64,000 nt of DNA, taken from NCBI GenBank assembly GCA_965230795.1, contig OZ246020.1, forward strand, positions 744,001 through 808,000, read 5' to 3'. The DNA comes from PZPK01 sp965230795 (GTDB lineage: Bacteria; Pseudomonadota; Gammaproteobacteria; Pseudomonadales; Oleiphilaceae). Shown in pieces: positions 34,150 through 42,905 of this stretch; position 1 is the stretch's first letter; each line of letters opens with the position of its first letter. A program made the translations under genes and the position numbers. The notes below the pieces were generated by a model. The model had not been told where the DNA came from, searched no databases, and saw only the letters and a program-made list of their open reading frames with translations.

Positions 34150-35142
34150 ATGAACGATACCCTCAAGCAATTGGTAAAAACGCGACGGCATCAGCATGAG
34201 TCCATCGCGACACTGGAAACCGGAGATCCCATTGCCGAGCTGTTTCAGGTATTGCAGATGCAAAGCGTGTTTTACACCCAGGCCAGGCTGTCGGCCCCCT
34301 GGGGTATCGAAATACCGGCCATCAAACATTCCCTGATGTTTCACTTTGTCGTCGCAGGCAAATGTATTGTCGATGTTGATGGAGAGCTGACAGCTATCAC
34401 AACCGGTGATTTTCTTCTGGTTCCCCATGGCAAAGGCCACAAGCTGATGTCATCGTCTGAAACGCCTTGCCAGGCGCTCTTCGATTTACCCATCGAAACC
34501 GTGAGTGGCTTCTATGAACGATTGGAATTCGGAGGAGGTGGTGAGGTGATCCAGCTACTCTGTGGCGCGGTCAGTTTTGATCACCCCATCGCTGCCAAAC
34601 TTCTTGATATGATGCCAGTCAGTCTCCTGATTCAAGGTGATCGTAGTGAGGCATCGGCGACGATGGATGCCATGATCCGTTTACTCGCCACCGAGTCGAC
34701 ACAACCAGCGCTGGGGACAGAAGCCGTGATTACCCGTCTGGCGGATTTGTTGGTGATACAGGCGCTGCGAGTCTGGTTAGGCAGCGGTATTGATGCCCAT
34801 CGAGGCTGGTTATCGGCATTGCAGGAGCCCGGTCTTGGTAACGCACTCAGGGCAGTACATCGGCAGCCGGGAGCACCATGGAGTCTGGACAAACTGGCGG
34901 TCGAGGCAGGGATGTCACGGACGCGTTTTGCCGAAACCTTCAAGCAAAAGATCGGACAGTCTGCCATGGAATATGTGAGTCAATGGCGCATGTCGCTGGC
35001 CAGGAGCCGTCTGCAAAAAACCACGGACCCCATTATTCACATAGCCCTGGATCTGGGCTACCAGTCGGAAGCCGCATTCGGTCGGGCTTATAAGAAAACC
35101 ATGGGTAGAACGCCTGGGCAGGACAGAAAGTCCCTTGCCTAG
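34150..35142 (+). CDS. AraC family transcriptional regulator
   Basis: A 330-residue cupin-AraC protein. The N-terminal sensor has HSLMFHFVVAGKCIVDVDGE and GDFLLVPHGKGHKL, and the C-terminal HTHs are MSRTRFAETFKQKIGQSAME and LDLGYQSEAAFGRAYKK. The ATG follows AGGAAAGG; an ORF start at 33868 lies within the divergent gene and is rejected. It probably regulates the NmrA-DUF1772 pair. Its stop overlaps that of the convergent lpxR by four bases. Confidence 0.9.
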   Translation: MNDTLKQLVKTRRHQHESIATLETGDPIAELFQVLQMQSVFYTQARLSAPWGIEIPAIKHSLMFHFVVAGKCIVDVDGELTAITTGDFLLVPHGKGHKLMSSSETPCQALFDLPIETVSGFYERLEFGGGGEVIQLLCGAVSFDHPIAAKLLDMMPVSLLIQGDRSEASATMDAMIRLLATESTQPALGTEAVITRLADLLVIQALRVWLGSGIDAHRGWLSALQEPGLGNALRAVHRQPGAPWSLDKLAVEAGMSRTRFAETFKQKIGQSAMEYVSQWRMSLARSRLQKTTDPIIHIALDLGYQSEAAFGRAYKKTMGRTPGQDRKSLA

Positions 35143-36203
35143 TCCAGGGCACGACTGAGCACCAACCCGCCCCACATCAAATGTCGATCTCCCGTTCCTC
35201 CTTTGATCTCCGAACTCTGTGCGCGAAATACATAAGATAACTTGGTGGTCTTGAAAAGGCTGGCGGTATACCCCGCCCAGAATTCAGCGATACCCAGGCG
35301 TAGACGAGCTCTGCTGATGGTATGTTCGCTGTGGCGGAATTGTCCTTCGAGGAAGGCATTGTAGGCACGCGCCTTGAGTCCGAATCCTCCCCAGAAGTAG
35401 CTCTCCCTGCCGCCGGGGCCGGCGTCACTGGCATTGCTCTGCTCGCCATAGGAAGTAACCGCAGGATTGAAGCGATAATCCGGTGATGAGATCAAGCCCC
35501 GGCGAAAACTGAAGGCAATACCGGCTTCGCTGATATAGCCAAGCGAGCCGAAATAGCTGAGTTTCAGCTGGTGATCCTGAACGGCTCCTCCCAGTGGGTG
35601 GTGATAGGCAAGCTGATAACGCGCCGTAAGTTCTCCCCCCTCCGATACCTGCTTATCCCAGCCACGCGCTTCATCGCCCGTGATCAGGCGGTGAATGGTC
35701 TTCTGTCCGCTTTTGAAAACGTCTGTGCCCAGCACACCCAGCGTCAATGCGCTGGTCCAGAAGTCCCGATTATTGGCAGTCTGATAACGGCGAAGGGCGG
35801 AGAAATAAACGATGCTGGCATAGGGGCGATCGCTTCTATCGAGTTGCCGGGACTCAATATCGTCAGGCGTGAATCCATAACTGCCGAACTCGAATCCGGG
35901 AGCCGTGTTTTCTCCCTGATCGATCAGAAAGCGATCGATGGCTCCCAGGGGTGTATCCAGTGTTGAAGTGAAAAGATTGTGTTGCAGGTTCTGAAGTGTA
36001 ATGGCAACACCAGCGGTGTAATCCTTGTCAGAATTACCGGGGGCGAACAGATCATTGTCGATGGACAGTGCCAGGTATCTTGAACTGTCTGCTTTCGTCG
36101 GCACCGCTGGCGTGTCGCTGACACCTGAGTTGCCGGCCCATACCAATATTGAACTTAGCGCCATAAACAGACCGACAACTACACGAATCATAATTTGCTT
36201 CAC
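35139..36203 (-). CDS. lpxR: LpxR-family outer membrane lipid A deacylase
   Basis: A 354-residue outer-membrane beta-barrel of the LpxR family (3'-O-deacylation of lipid A in the outer leaflet). It has an N-terminal signal peptide and the family motifs LSIDNDLFAPGNSDKDYTAG and RSDRPYASIVYF (the catalytic-region Asn and Asp). Modified lipid A alters surface charge and host or stress responses. A perfect dyad lies 38 bp before the start. Confidence 0.87.
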   Translation of the reverse strand: MKQIMIRVVVGLFMALSSILVWAGNSGVSDTPAVPTKADSSRYLALSIDNDLFAPGNSDKDYTAGVAITLQNLQHNLFTSTLDTPLGAIDRFLIDQGENTAPGFEFGSYGFTPDDIESRQLDRSDRPYASIVYFSALRRYQTANNRDFWTSALTLGVLGTDVFKSGQKTIHRLITGDEARGWDKQVSEGGELTARYQLAYHHPLGGAVQDHQLKLSYFGSLGYISEAGIAFSFRRGLISSPDYRFNPAVTSYGEQSNASDAGPGGRESYFWGGFGLKARAYNAFLEGQFRHSEHTISRARLRLGIAEFWAGYTASLFKTTKLSYVFRAQSSEIKGGTGDRHLMWGGLVLSRALD

Positions 36204-36240
36204 TCCGTTTTGAAAACACTCAATGGTTTCTTGGAGTCAG

Positions 36241-36262
36241 AAGTGAACAGATTTGTTCACTT
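36241..36262. promoter_or_regulatory. dyad before lpxR
   Basis: AAGTGAACA (36241-36249) and TGTTCACTT (36254-36262) form a perfect 9-bp dyad with a GATT centre. It lies 38-59 bp upstream of the lpxR start. It has no T-tract, so an operator is more likely than a terminator. Confidence 0.5.
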
Positions 36263-36373
36263 TGCTGTATTGGCAATCTATGCGCAGTGGGTTGGAAACA
36301 GGAAAAAGGACTGTAAAGAGGGATGCAGAAGGGTCTTAGCGAGACCTCATGTCTCGCTGGATGACTTATTTCG

Positions 36374-37225
36374 TCAAGGACTTGATACGTTCTCCCCGGT
36401 CTGCTGCCAGTGGCGTTTAATCCATTGCTTCGGTGTGACGCCAAAGCGTTTTTTGAAAACGCGTGCCAGGGATGAGGCACTTTCATAACCAACATCGTTA
36501 GCGACAATGCTGACTGGCGTTTGTTTTAATAACAGCTCCCGAGCCTTGCCAAGACGAAGTTCGGTTAGATACTCCATAGGTGCAAGACCGACGGTTTCCT
36601 TGAATTGCTCGGCAAATTTTGAGCGGGACATGGCGACTTGCCTGGCCATTTCTTCCACGCTCCAGGGGTGTTGTGGTCGCTCCCCGATCGCCTGCATAAG
36701 CTGGGATAGTCGCGGATGCGCGCTGCCGGAGAGCATGCCCAGATCGACAATGCCATGATGTATGACATGGCGCAGTATCTGTACCACAAACATATCGCAT
36801 AAGCGATCGATCATAATCTGTCGGCCGTGCCGAGTGCTAAAGGCCTCGTCGAAAATACGGCGTGCGATATCACTGAGATCAGGATCATCCTCAGCATTCA
36901 CACAAAGGAACTTTGGCAAATGCTCTGTCAGTAGCAGGCGCTGCTGATTCGGAATTTTGATGCTGGCGCACACCAGCTCGACTTCATGGTTCTGTTTCAC
37001 TTTAAGTTGGTGTTTGATGCCGTCCGGAATAAAGATCACGGCAGAGGGATTCAATATAACGCTGTGTCCCTGTTCACTCTGGAGAGTGACTTTGCCCGCT
37101 TTGACAAAATGCAGGACGCCACTGTGCTTATCTTCCTCAAAGACCTGCAAGCCGCATAGCTTGCCGCTAAAAAAAACTTCCGCATTGAATTGCAGGTCCT
37201 GTAGCAATGCGCTGAGTGAATCCAT
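36374..37225 (-). CDS. AraC family transcriptional regulator
   Basis: A 283-residue cupin-AraC protein with the sensor segment GVLHFVKAGKVTLQSEQG and HTHs VAMSRSKFAEQFKETVGLAP and VGYESASSLARVFKKRFG. It is the third of the closely related cupin-AraC regulators (29556, 34150, 36374), which probably arose by duplication. It points toward lpxR, with 170 bp between them, and is divergent from the YHS gene. Confidence 0.9.
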   Translation of the reverse strand: MDSLSALLQDLQFNAEVFFSGKLCGLQVFEEDKHSGVLHFVKAGKVTLQSEQGHSVILNPSAVIFIPDGIKHQLKVKQNHEVELVCASIKIPNQQRLLLTEHLPKFLCVNAEDDPDLSDIARRIFDEAFSTRHGRQIMIDRLCDMFVVQILRHVIHHGIVDLGMLSGSAHPRLSQLMQAIGERPQHPWSVEEMARQVAMSRSKFAEQFKETVGLAPMEYLTELRLGKARELLLKQTPVSIVANDVGYESASSLARVFKKRFGVTPKQWIKRHWQQTGENVSSP

Positions 37226-37435
37226 GGATACTCCGGATTTGGACGATTGGTTGTTTTTTGGGGACGTTTGGCCGCCAGATGCCCGGGGGATCTGCGTATT
37301 CTAGCCATCGACAGCCACCCGGGTCATCACGGAATGAAATCCAAGTGAACCTTTTTCGAATTGGTGGCAACTAATACGCCAAGGGTAGCAAGCATGACCC
37401 TTGAAACGTTAACTCAAGCAACGAAGGATTTACAT

Positions 37436-37912
37436 ATGAACCTGTCAAATACTCTGAAACTCATCGCCGCAGCGGCCGCACTGGTTGTTAGCAGCCTCAG
37501 CTTTGCGGCAACCAGCAATATTGGCGATAACGATGTAGCCATTCACGGTTACGACCCTGTGGCTTACTTTACGCAGAACAAGGCCGTCGAGGGTTCTGCC
37601 GACTATACCGCCATTCATGATGGTGCCATCTATCGCTTTGCCAGCAAGAAGAATCGCGACCTGTTCAAGTCCAATACCGATAAATATGCACCGCAATATG
37701 GTGGCTATTGTGCATTTGGTGTTTCGGTGAGCAAGAAGTTCGATGTGGATCCGGATGCTTTTTATATTGCCGACGGCAAGTTGTACCTGAACCTCAATAA
37801 GGACGTTCAGAAAAAGTGGCTGACTGACGTATCGGGTTACATCAAGACGGCTAACCGCAACTGGTCCGGTATCGAAAATCTGTCTGTCGAAGCAGCGAAC
37901 GCAGAAGACTAA
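37436..37912 (+). CDS. exported YHS-domain protein
   Basis: A 158-residue secreted protein. It has a Sec signal peptide (MNLSNTLKLIAAAAALVVSS then LSFA) and a YHS domain with VAIHGYDPVAYFTQ, the IYRFASKKNRDLF strand and YGGYCAFGVS. YHS domains bind metal ions, often copper, through Cys and His. It lies 143 bp before a bufferin operon; a metal-handling role shared with that operon is inference. ATG 37436 follows AAGGA; longer starts reach into the promoter. Confidence 0.88.
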   Translation: MNLSNTLKLIAAAAALVVSSLSFAATSNIGDNDVAIHGYDPVAYFTQNKAVEGSADYTAIHDGAIYRFASKKNRDLFKSNTDKYAPQYGGYCAFGVSVSKKFDVDPDAFYIADGKLYLNLNKDVQKKWLTDVSGYIKTANRNWSGIENLSVEAANAED

Positions 37913-37929
37913 GTCGTAGCTAACATTCG

Positions 37930-37962
37930 CACCCGCCAGTACGAATACGTTCCTGACGGGTG
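37930..37962 (+). other. stem-loop between YHS and bufferin genes
   Basis: CACCCG-CAG and CTG-CGGGTG arms form a long imperfect stem around a GAAT-type centre. No U-tract follows, so it could be an RNA-processing or attenuation structure rather than a full terminator, leaving read-through into the RiPP operon possible. Confidence 0.45.
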
Positions 37963-38055
37963 CCTGTTGCTGGCATTTGAATATGCCATCTGGTTTGAGG
38001 ATCCAGTTCTTGAATCAGCGCCAGTATTTCAATCCAGTCACAAGAGGAAACTGTG

Positions 38056-38340
38056 ATGAACAAGAAACAACGTGTTGCAACAGCAGCGCTGGCCTTGGCT
38101 CTGACCACTATTTCTGCCGTCCCGGCTCATGCGGGAGGTAAAGAGAAATGCTACGGCGTGGCCCCGGCAGGACAGAACGATTGTGCGAACCTCGCTGGAA
38201 CCCATTCCTGCGCCGCTCAGTCCACAGTGGATAACGATCCGGGCGAATGGAAACTGGTCGCCAAAGGAACCTGTGAAAGCATCGGCGGCATGCTCAAAGC
38301 GGAAGCAAAGAAACGCTATGCGGAAAAGCAGAAGTCGTAA
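38056..38340 (+). CDS. bufA: bufferin-type precursor peptide (DUF2282)
   Basis: The 94-residue precursor has a Sec signal peptide and a mature part with four Cys in the DUF2282 spacing: KEKCYGVAPAGQNDCANL, THSCAAQ and GTCESIGGML. In described bufferins, MNIO enzymes convert such Cys into thio-oxazole rings for copper binding and the peptide acts in the periplasm. GGAAA lies before ATG 38056. It is followed by the MNIO enzyme and partner genes. Confidence 0.88.
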   Translation: MNKKQRVATAALALALTTISAVPAHAGGKEKCYGVAPAGQNDCANLAGTHSCAAQSTVDNDPGEWKLVAKGTCESIGGMLKAEAKKRYAEKQKS

Positions 38341-38378
38341 GTCTGTGATTCTGAAATTAACCTGATTGGAGTAAACAG

Positions 38379-39284
38379 ATGTCTTTTCTGAAGCCTGCAA
38401 GCACTCGAGACGAACAAGGTGATGTTTGGATTGGAGTGGGGTTGCGTTATCCGCACTACCGGGAAGCGTTAGAGGGGACATCTGCCATCGATTTTGTTGA
38501 GTTGCATGCCGAGAATTTTTTTGCCAGCGGCGGTCTCACCCGAAGTCTTCTTCAAGAAGTCAGCAAGGTTTATGAGATCAGCCTGCATTCGACATCACTG
38601 GGTCTGGGTTCTGCTTTGGGTATTAATGGCGTGTATCTGGAAAAGCTGAAAGCTCTGGTCTCAGAAGTTGAGCCCGTTCTGGTGTCTGACCATGCCAGTT
38701 TTGCCTGGAGTACTTACGCAGGTAAACCCGTTCACGCTGGTGATCTGCTTCCACTCGAGTTCACCGAACAAAGTCTGGAGGTTATGGCAGCGAACGTCGA
38801 CCGGGTTCAGCAGCGTTTGGGTCGACGCCTGCTGGTCGAAAATCTGTCTGCCTACATTGACCTTGGCCAACCTCAAATGAGCGAGACCGAGTTCCTGTCG
38901 AGATTGGTAGACAGGAGCCAGTGTGGTCTGCTGATCGATCTGAATAACATCCTTGTCAACACGCACAACTTTGGCAATGCCGACTCCCTGTCTCTGGCCA
39001 AAAAGTGGCTAAGGGAAGTCCCTGTCACCGCTGTTGGGGAATTGCATCTGGCTGGTTATACCAAGGTCCCACCGGGGGAATTGATCATCGACGATCATAG
39101 CCGAGCGGTTTCGGAAGAATGCTGGGAGCTTTACCGGTTTGCCATGGGCCACTTCGGCCCGGTGACCAGCCTGATTGAGTGGGATAACGAATTGCCTGAC
39201 TGGCAGGTGTTGTTGGATCAGGCTGAAAAGGCCCGAACAATCGCGTGCGCAGTGCCTCAATTGGATCAGGCAGGCTGTTTGTGA
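38379..39284 (+). CDS. bufB: DUF692 MNIO enzyme (BufB-type)
   Basis: A 301-residue TIM-barrel enzyme of the multinuclear non-heme iron-dependent oxidative enzyme (MNIO, DUF692) family. Metal-ligand-rich strands include FVELHAENFF, ISLHSTSLGL, SDHASFAW, LLVENLSAY, LLIDLNNILVNTHN, ELHLAGY, IDDHSRAV and LIEWDNELPDW. It should modify Cys of the preceding peptide. It follows the peptide gene by 38 bp and its TGA overlaps the GTG of the partner gene. Confidence 0.92.
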   Translation: MSFLKPASTRDEQGDVWIGVGLRYPHYREALEGTSAIDFVELHAENFFASGGLTRSLLQEVSKVYEISLHSTSLGLGSALGINGVYLEKLKALVSEVEPVLVSDHASFAWSTYAGKPVHAGDLLPLEFTEQSLEVMAANVDRVQQRLGRRLLVENLSAYIDLGQPQMSETEFLSRLVDRSQCGLLIDLNNILVNTHNFGNADSLSLAKKWLREVPVTAVGELHLAGYTKVPPGELIIDDHSRAVSEECWELYRFAMGHFGPVTSLIEWDNELPDWQVLLDQAEKARTIACAVPQLDQAGCL

Positions 39285-40063
39285 AAGCGGACACGCAGTT
39301 AACAGCGCTTGCCAGGCGGCAACAGGAGTTAGTCGGGATGATTTTTGATATACATACCGGTGCGCAACGAGGTCTTCGAGCAGACTTTGAAAAAGGTCTG
39401 AAAATTTATCAGAACAATTTACTGATGACGGCAGCGCGTGTGCTCTCCCTGAGTTATCCGGTTCTGGAGAAGATGCTGGGTCATGATGCCTTGGTTGCTG
39501 TGGCTCGAGAATATCTGCAAGGCTCGCCGCCGCAGGCAGGAGATTGGGCCGAGTGGGGCGACGATCTTGCCAGGTGGATAGATGCCAGCGCCTTGTCCGA
39601 ACTGCATCCCTATTTGTCTGATGTCGCTCGGCTGGAATGGCTGGTGCATCGCGCCTCCCGAGCACGGGCAGCAGAGTTTGATCAAAGCTCACTGGTTCGT
39701 CTGTCGGATGAGTCCCTTGAGACCGTGCGTCTTCGCGCTGCCCCTTCGCTGGGTTTGTTGCGCAGTGTGTTCCCGGTGGACGTATTGTGGCAAGCGCATC
39801 AGCCACTTGGAGATTCCTATAAGCTGGATGAAAGCGCCCTGGCGGAAGCGCTGAATCAAAGTGAAGGCGATTGCTATCTGCTGGTGTATCAAAAGCATCA
39901 GGTCGCGCGCATTAGCCGTCTTTCGCTGAGCGAGTATGAGTGGTTGAGGGACGTGATGGATGACATGCCATTGGCTGAATTACTGGACAGGCATGCCGAA
40001 TTCGATTTTATCAACTGGCTGCCCAAAGCCATTCAAGAGGGATGGTTGGAAGGGCTGACGTAA
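39281..40063 (+). CDS. bufC: DUF2063 partner protein (BufC-type)
   Basis: A ~260-residue protein with an N-terminal helical DUF2063 domain (LRADFEKGLKIYQNNLLMTA, RVLSLSYPVLEKML) and a C-terminal domain. The GTG at 39281 overlaps the bufB stop by four bases (GTGA). This partner delivers or recognises the precursor peptide in bufferin and related MNIO systems, functioning as a RiPP recognition element. Confidence 0.88.
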   Translation: MKADTQLTALARRQQELVGMIFDIHTGAQRGLRADFEKGLKIYQNNLLMTAARVLSLSYPVLEKMLGHDALVAVAREYLQGSPPQAGDWAEWGDDLARWIDASALSELHPYLSDVARLEWLVHRASRARAAEFDQSSLVRLSDESLETVRLRAAPSLGLLRSVFPVDVLWQAHQPLGDSYKLDESALAEALNQSEGDCYLLVYQKHQVARISRLSLSEYEWLRDVMDDMPLAELLDRHAEFDFINWLPKAIQEGWLEGLT

Positions 40064-40132
40064 GGCCGTCGACATCCCCGTGATCGCAATCATCGCGCAA
40101 CGCTTTCGCGATGCCAACAAGAGGAATTATGC

Positions 40133-40618
40133 ATGTATCAACAAGCCAATATTTTTTACGACTACTACCAAAAGGCAGCGTCAGCTCTGGCCAAACTCCA
40201 CAGCGTCGCCGTATTGGGAGCGCGTTTTTACATCGCCCAGGTGTTTTTCAGTGCAGGCCTGACCAAGGTTCGTGACTGGGACACAACCCTGTTTCTGTTC
40301 GAAGAAGAATACCAGGTGCCATTTCTGAACTTCGAGCTTGCCGCTTATCTCGGGACAATCGGTGAACTGCTTTTGCCGGTGCTTCTGATCTTCGGATTAT
40401 TGACCCGCTTTTCGGCGCTGGGATTGTCAGTAGTCAATGTCGTGGCAGTTGTCAGTCTTGCAGACATTGCACCGGCTGCGCTTTATCTGCACGTGATATG
40501 GGGTGTGTTGTTGGCGCAAGTTGCCATTTATGGCGGTGGCTGGTTATCGTTGGATCGAGTAATCAAAACATTGTTTCGATCTCGCGTCGGCGCTGCTGGA
40601 ACACCCGTCTCGGTTTAG
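40133..40618 (+). CDS. DoxX family membrane protein
   Basis: This is a 161-residue protein with four membrane helices and DoxX-family segments (LGARFYIAQVFFSAGLTKVR, GTIGELLLPVLLIFGLLTRF). DoxX proteins often accompany bufferin and other DUF692 operons and may be a quinone-linked redox subunit. It closes the operon 69 bp after bufC. Confidence 0.85.
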   Translation: MYQQANIFYDYYQKAASALAKLHSVAVLGARFYIAQVFFSAGLTKVRDWDTTLFLFEEEYQVPFLNFELAAYLGTIGELLLPVLLIFGLLTRFSALGLSVVNVVAVVSLADIAPAALYLHVIWGVLLAQVAIYGGGWLSLDRVIKTLFRSRVGAAGTPVSV

Positions 40619-40636
40619 TTGAGGGTAAACAGGAAA

Positions 40637-40655
40637 GGTCGGCACCTAGCCGACC
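40637..40655. other. hairpin between convergent genes
   Basis: GGTCGGC-ACCTA-GCCGACC forms a perfect seven-pair stem in the 77-bp gap between doxX and the convergent small exported gene. There is only a weak T-run on the minus side, so it may be a bidirectional terminator-like structure. Confidence 0.5.
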
Positions 40656-40695
40656 ATTCCTCGTAGTAGTATCGCTTTTTGTCTGCTAAGTCTGA

Positions 40696-41052
40696 TTACT
40701 TATTCAAACAAAGCGAAAAGGTTACGACGTCGATAAAATTTTCCCCAATCAGAAACTTGCTCTTGTCCTGATAATTGAGGGCATAAAAGGCGTCGGTGTC
40801 ACTCCATGTCGTGCTCTGACGACTGATGGTGTAGAAGGCATTCTCTGCATCAAAGGCTTCCAGATACCAGGTTTCAGACCACTCTCCGTCCTGCATCACC
40901 CACACTTTGTAATCGCAGTTTTTGTCAAAGTAATTTTTGTCATTGCTAATGTCTGTCCATTTTGAGCGGGTATGGCCATCGGCCAAAACCAGGCCCGATG
41001 CGGCAGATAGACATGACATGGTAAGGAGTGAAACCAGGACTTTTTTAAGCAT
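40696..41052 (-). CDS. small exported protein
   Basis: The ~118-residue protein has a signal peptide (MLKKVLVSLLTMSCLSAASG then LVLADG). The mature domain contains two Cys (KNCDYKVWV and SLCLNK) and several aromatic residues (DGEWSETWYLEAFDAE). I do not recognise the family. The ATG at 41052 follows GGGGAA at the best spacing; longer frames extend through the promoter. Confidence 0.65.
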   Translation of the reverse strand: MLKKVLVSLLTMSCLSAASGLVLADGHTRSKWTDISNDKNYFDKNCDYKVWVMQDGEWSETWYLEAFDAENAFYTISRQSTTWSDTDAFYALNYQDKSKFLIGENFIDVVTFSLCLNK

Positions 41053-41385
41053 AAACATTTCCCCAATCAAAGGATGAAGTGCAGATATCCGAGAACGCTG
41101 TTCTGAGCTAATGGTAGTCCATGATTGTAGATTGGTGAAATGGACGAAGGCGCTTCCAACTTTGTTTTCCATTGACGGAAATATCCTCGTCAATGCGTTC
41201 TGTTCTGTTATAGACCTTGACGCCAAACATTACCGGCTTGGTCATTTCAGGAAAAATCGCGGTTCCATGACTATACTTTGGGCGCGGGCCCCGCGTATGG
41301 AAAATGTGGGGCAGGGCAGAGTCGATACGCTTCTTTGTTCTGACGAATATCCATGACACAAACATTACGCAAGCAAGGTGTTTCT

Positions 41386-42768
41386 ATGCATAAAAAGTCT
41401 GCGTCACTCATGAGCTTAATGGTTTTTGCATTACTCTCGTTCAATCTGCAAGCCAAAGTCCCTGCTGCTGAAGCTGCAAAATTAGGAAAGTCCCTCACGC
41501 CCTTTGGATCCATCAAAGAAGCCAACAACTACAAAACCATTCCGGCCTGGACAGGTGGCATCACTGAAGCCCCGGAAGGCTTTGAAGGCAATGGCTACCC
41601 TCATGTGGATCCCTTCGCCGATGATGAGATCAAATTTACGATAGATGGCAGTAATTACCAGGACTTCCAACGCAAGCTGACACCCGGCCAGTACGAGCTG
41701 TTCGAGACGTACAAAGACACTTTCAAAATGAATATCTACCCAACCCGGCGCTCTCATTCCATGCCGGACTGGGTACTGGAAAACACCAAAAAAAATGCGG
41801 TAACGGCAGAGCTGGTTAAAGATGGGGCCGGTTTTAGAAATGCCTACGGCGGCATTCCTTTCCCCATCCTCCATGGGGATAGTGAAGACAAAGCCCTGCA
41901 GACCATGTGGAACCATTTGACCCGATGGCGCGGTATTTTTGTGATAAAAGGCGGTACCGAGGTGGCTGTCCAACAGAACGGTGCCTATTCACCGATCACC
42001 AAACAGTACGAAATCTTGTTCAACTTCCATGACCCCAGCGGCAGTTTTGATAAGCTGGATAATATTCTGTTTTACTTCCTGGCCTTCAACAAGGCACCCG
42101 CGCGACTGGCAGGGGGAGCATTGCTGGTTCATGAAACCCTGAACCAGATCAAGGAAGAACGTCAGGTGTGGGACTATAACTCGGGCCAACGCCGGGTCCG
42201 ACGTGCGCCTAATCTGGCCTATGATTCGCCCATTGCATCGTCTGATAACCTGCGTACCGCTGATGATACCGATATGTACAATGGAGCGCCGGATCGCTAT
42301 GACTGGAAATATGTAGGGGTTCAGGAATTCTTCATTCCCTATAACAATTACAAAACTGATGCCGCAGGGGTGAAGTACGAAGATGTGGTGATGCCCGGGC
42401 ATTTGAACCCAGAGTATATCCGCTGGGAACTGCATCGTGTGCACGTTGTTGAAGCGAACCTGAAAGCGGGTGCGCGGCACATCTACAAGAAGCGTGTCTA
42501 CTATGTGGATGAAGACAGTTGGGGTATTTCACTCGTCGACCAGTACGATATGCGCGGAGAGCTCTGGCGCGTGAGCACGGCATTGATGAAAAACTATTAT
42601 GAACTTCCCGGTGTTTGGGCGGGGCTCAATGTGTTTCATGATCTGCAGGCCCGACGCTATGCCGCCAACGGTTTGTCCTCGGAAGAACGGCAAGCGGTCA
42701 TTTTTGATGATGAGCCACCCAGCAGGCGCCATTTCAAGCCCGCTTCCTTGCGTCGCCGGGCCCGCTAG
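41386..42768 (+). CDS. DUF1329 exported protein
   Basis: The ~460-residue protein has a signal peptide (MHKKSASLMSLMVFALLSFN) and the DUF1329 domain, a LolA/LolB-like half-barrel: LGKSLTPFGSIKEANNYKTI, IPAWTGGI, YPTRRSHSMPDWVLENT and VYYVDEDSWGISLVDQYD. Members are periplasmic lipid-handling proteins often linked to RND/MMPL exporters or to catabolism of long-chain hydrophobic substrates. It lies just before the alkane-block regulator and ends at a strong terminator, so it is a separate transcript. Confidence 0.88.
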   Translation: MHKKSASLMSLMVFALLSFNLQAKVPAAEAAKLGKSLTPFGSIKEANNYKTIPAWTGGITEAPEGFEGNGYPHVDPFADDEIKFTIDGSNYQDFQRKLTPGQYELFETYKDTFKMNIYPTRRSHSMPDWVLENTKKNAVTAELVKDGAGFRNAYGGIPFPILHGDSEDKALQTMWNHLTRWRGIFVIKGGTEVAVQQNGAYSPITKQYEILFNFHDPSGSFDKLDNILFYFLAFNKAPARLAGGALLVHETLNQIKEERQVWDYNSGQRRVRRAPNLAYDSPIASSDNLRTADDTDMYNGAPDRYDWKYVGVQEFFIPYNNYKTDAAGVKYEDVVMPGHLNPEYIRWELHRVHVVEANLKAGARHIYKKRVYYVDEDSWGISLVDQYDMRGELWRVSTALMKNYYELPGVWAGLNVFHDLQARRYAANGLSSEERQAVIFDDEPPSRRHFKPASLRRRAR

Positions 42769-42798
42769 AGCGTCCATAGGGATTCGACTCCGAATAAA

Positions 42799-42826
42799 AA
42801 ACCGATCCACTGGATCGGTTTTTTTT
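42799..42826 (+). terminator. rho-independent terminator
   Basis: AACCGATCCA-C-TGGATCGGTT gives a ten-pair stem followed by eight T residues. It lies about 30 bp after the DUF1329 gene. Confidence 0.9.
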
Positions 42827-42905
42827 ATGGGCTAATCTGCTTATTGCCTTTCCCAACGGATGCAACTAAGGTGCTATCAAACAACAACAAAGCTGCTTAT
42901 CGCAC

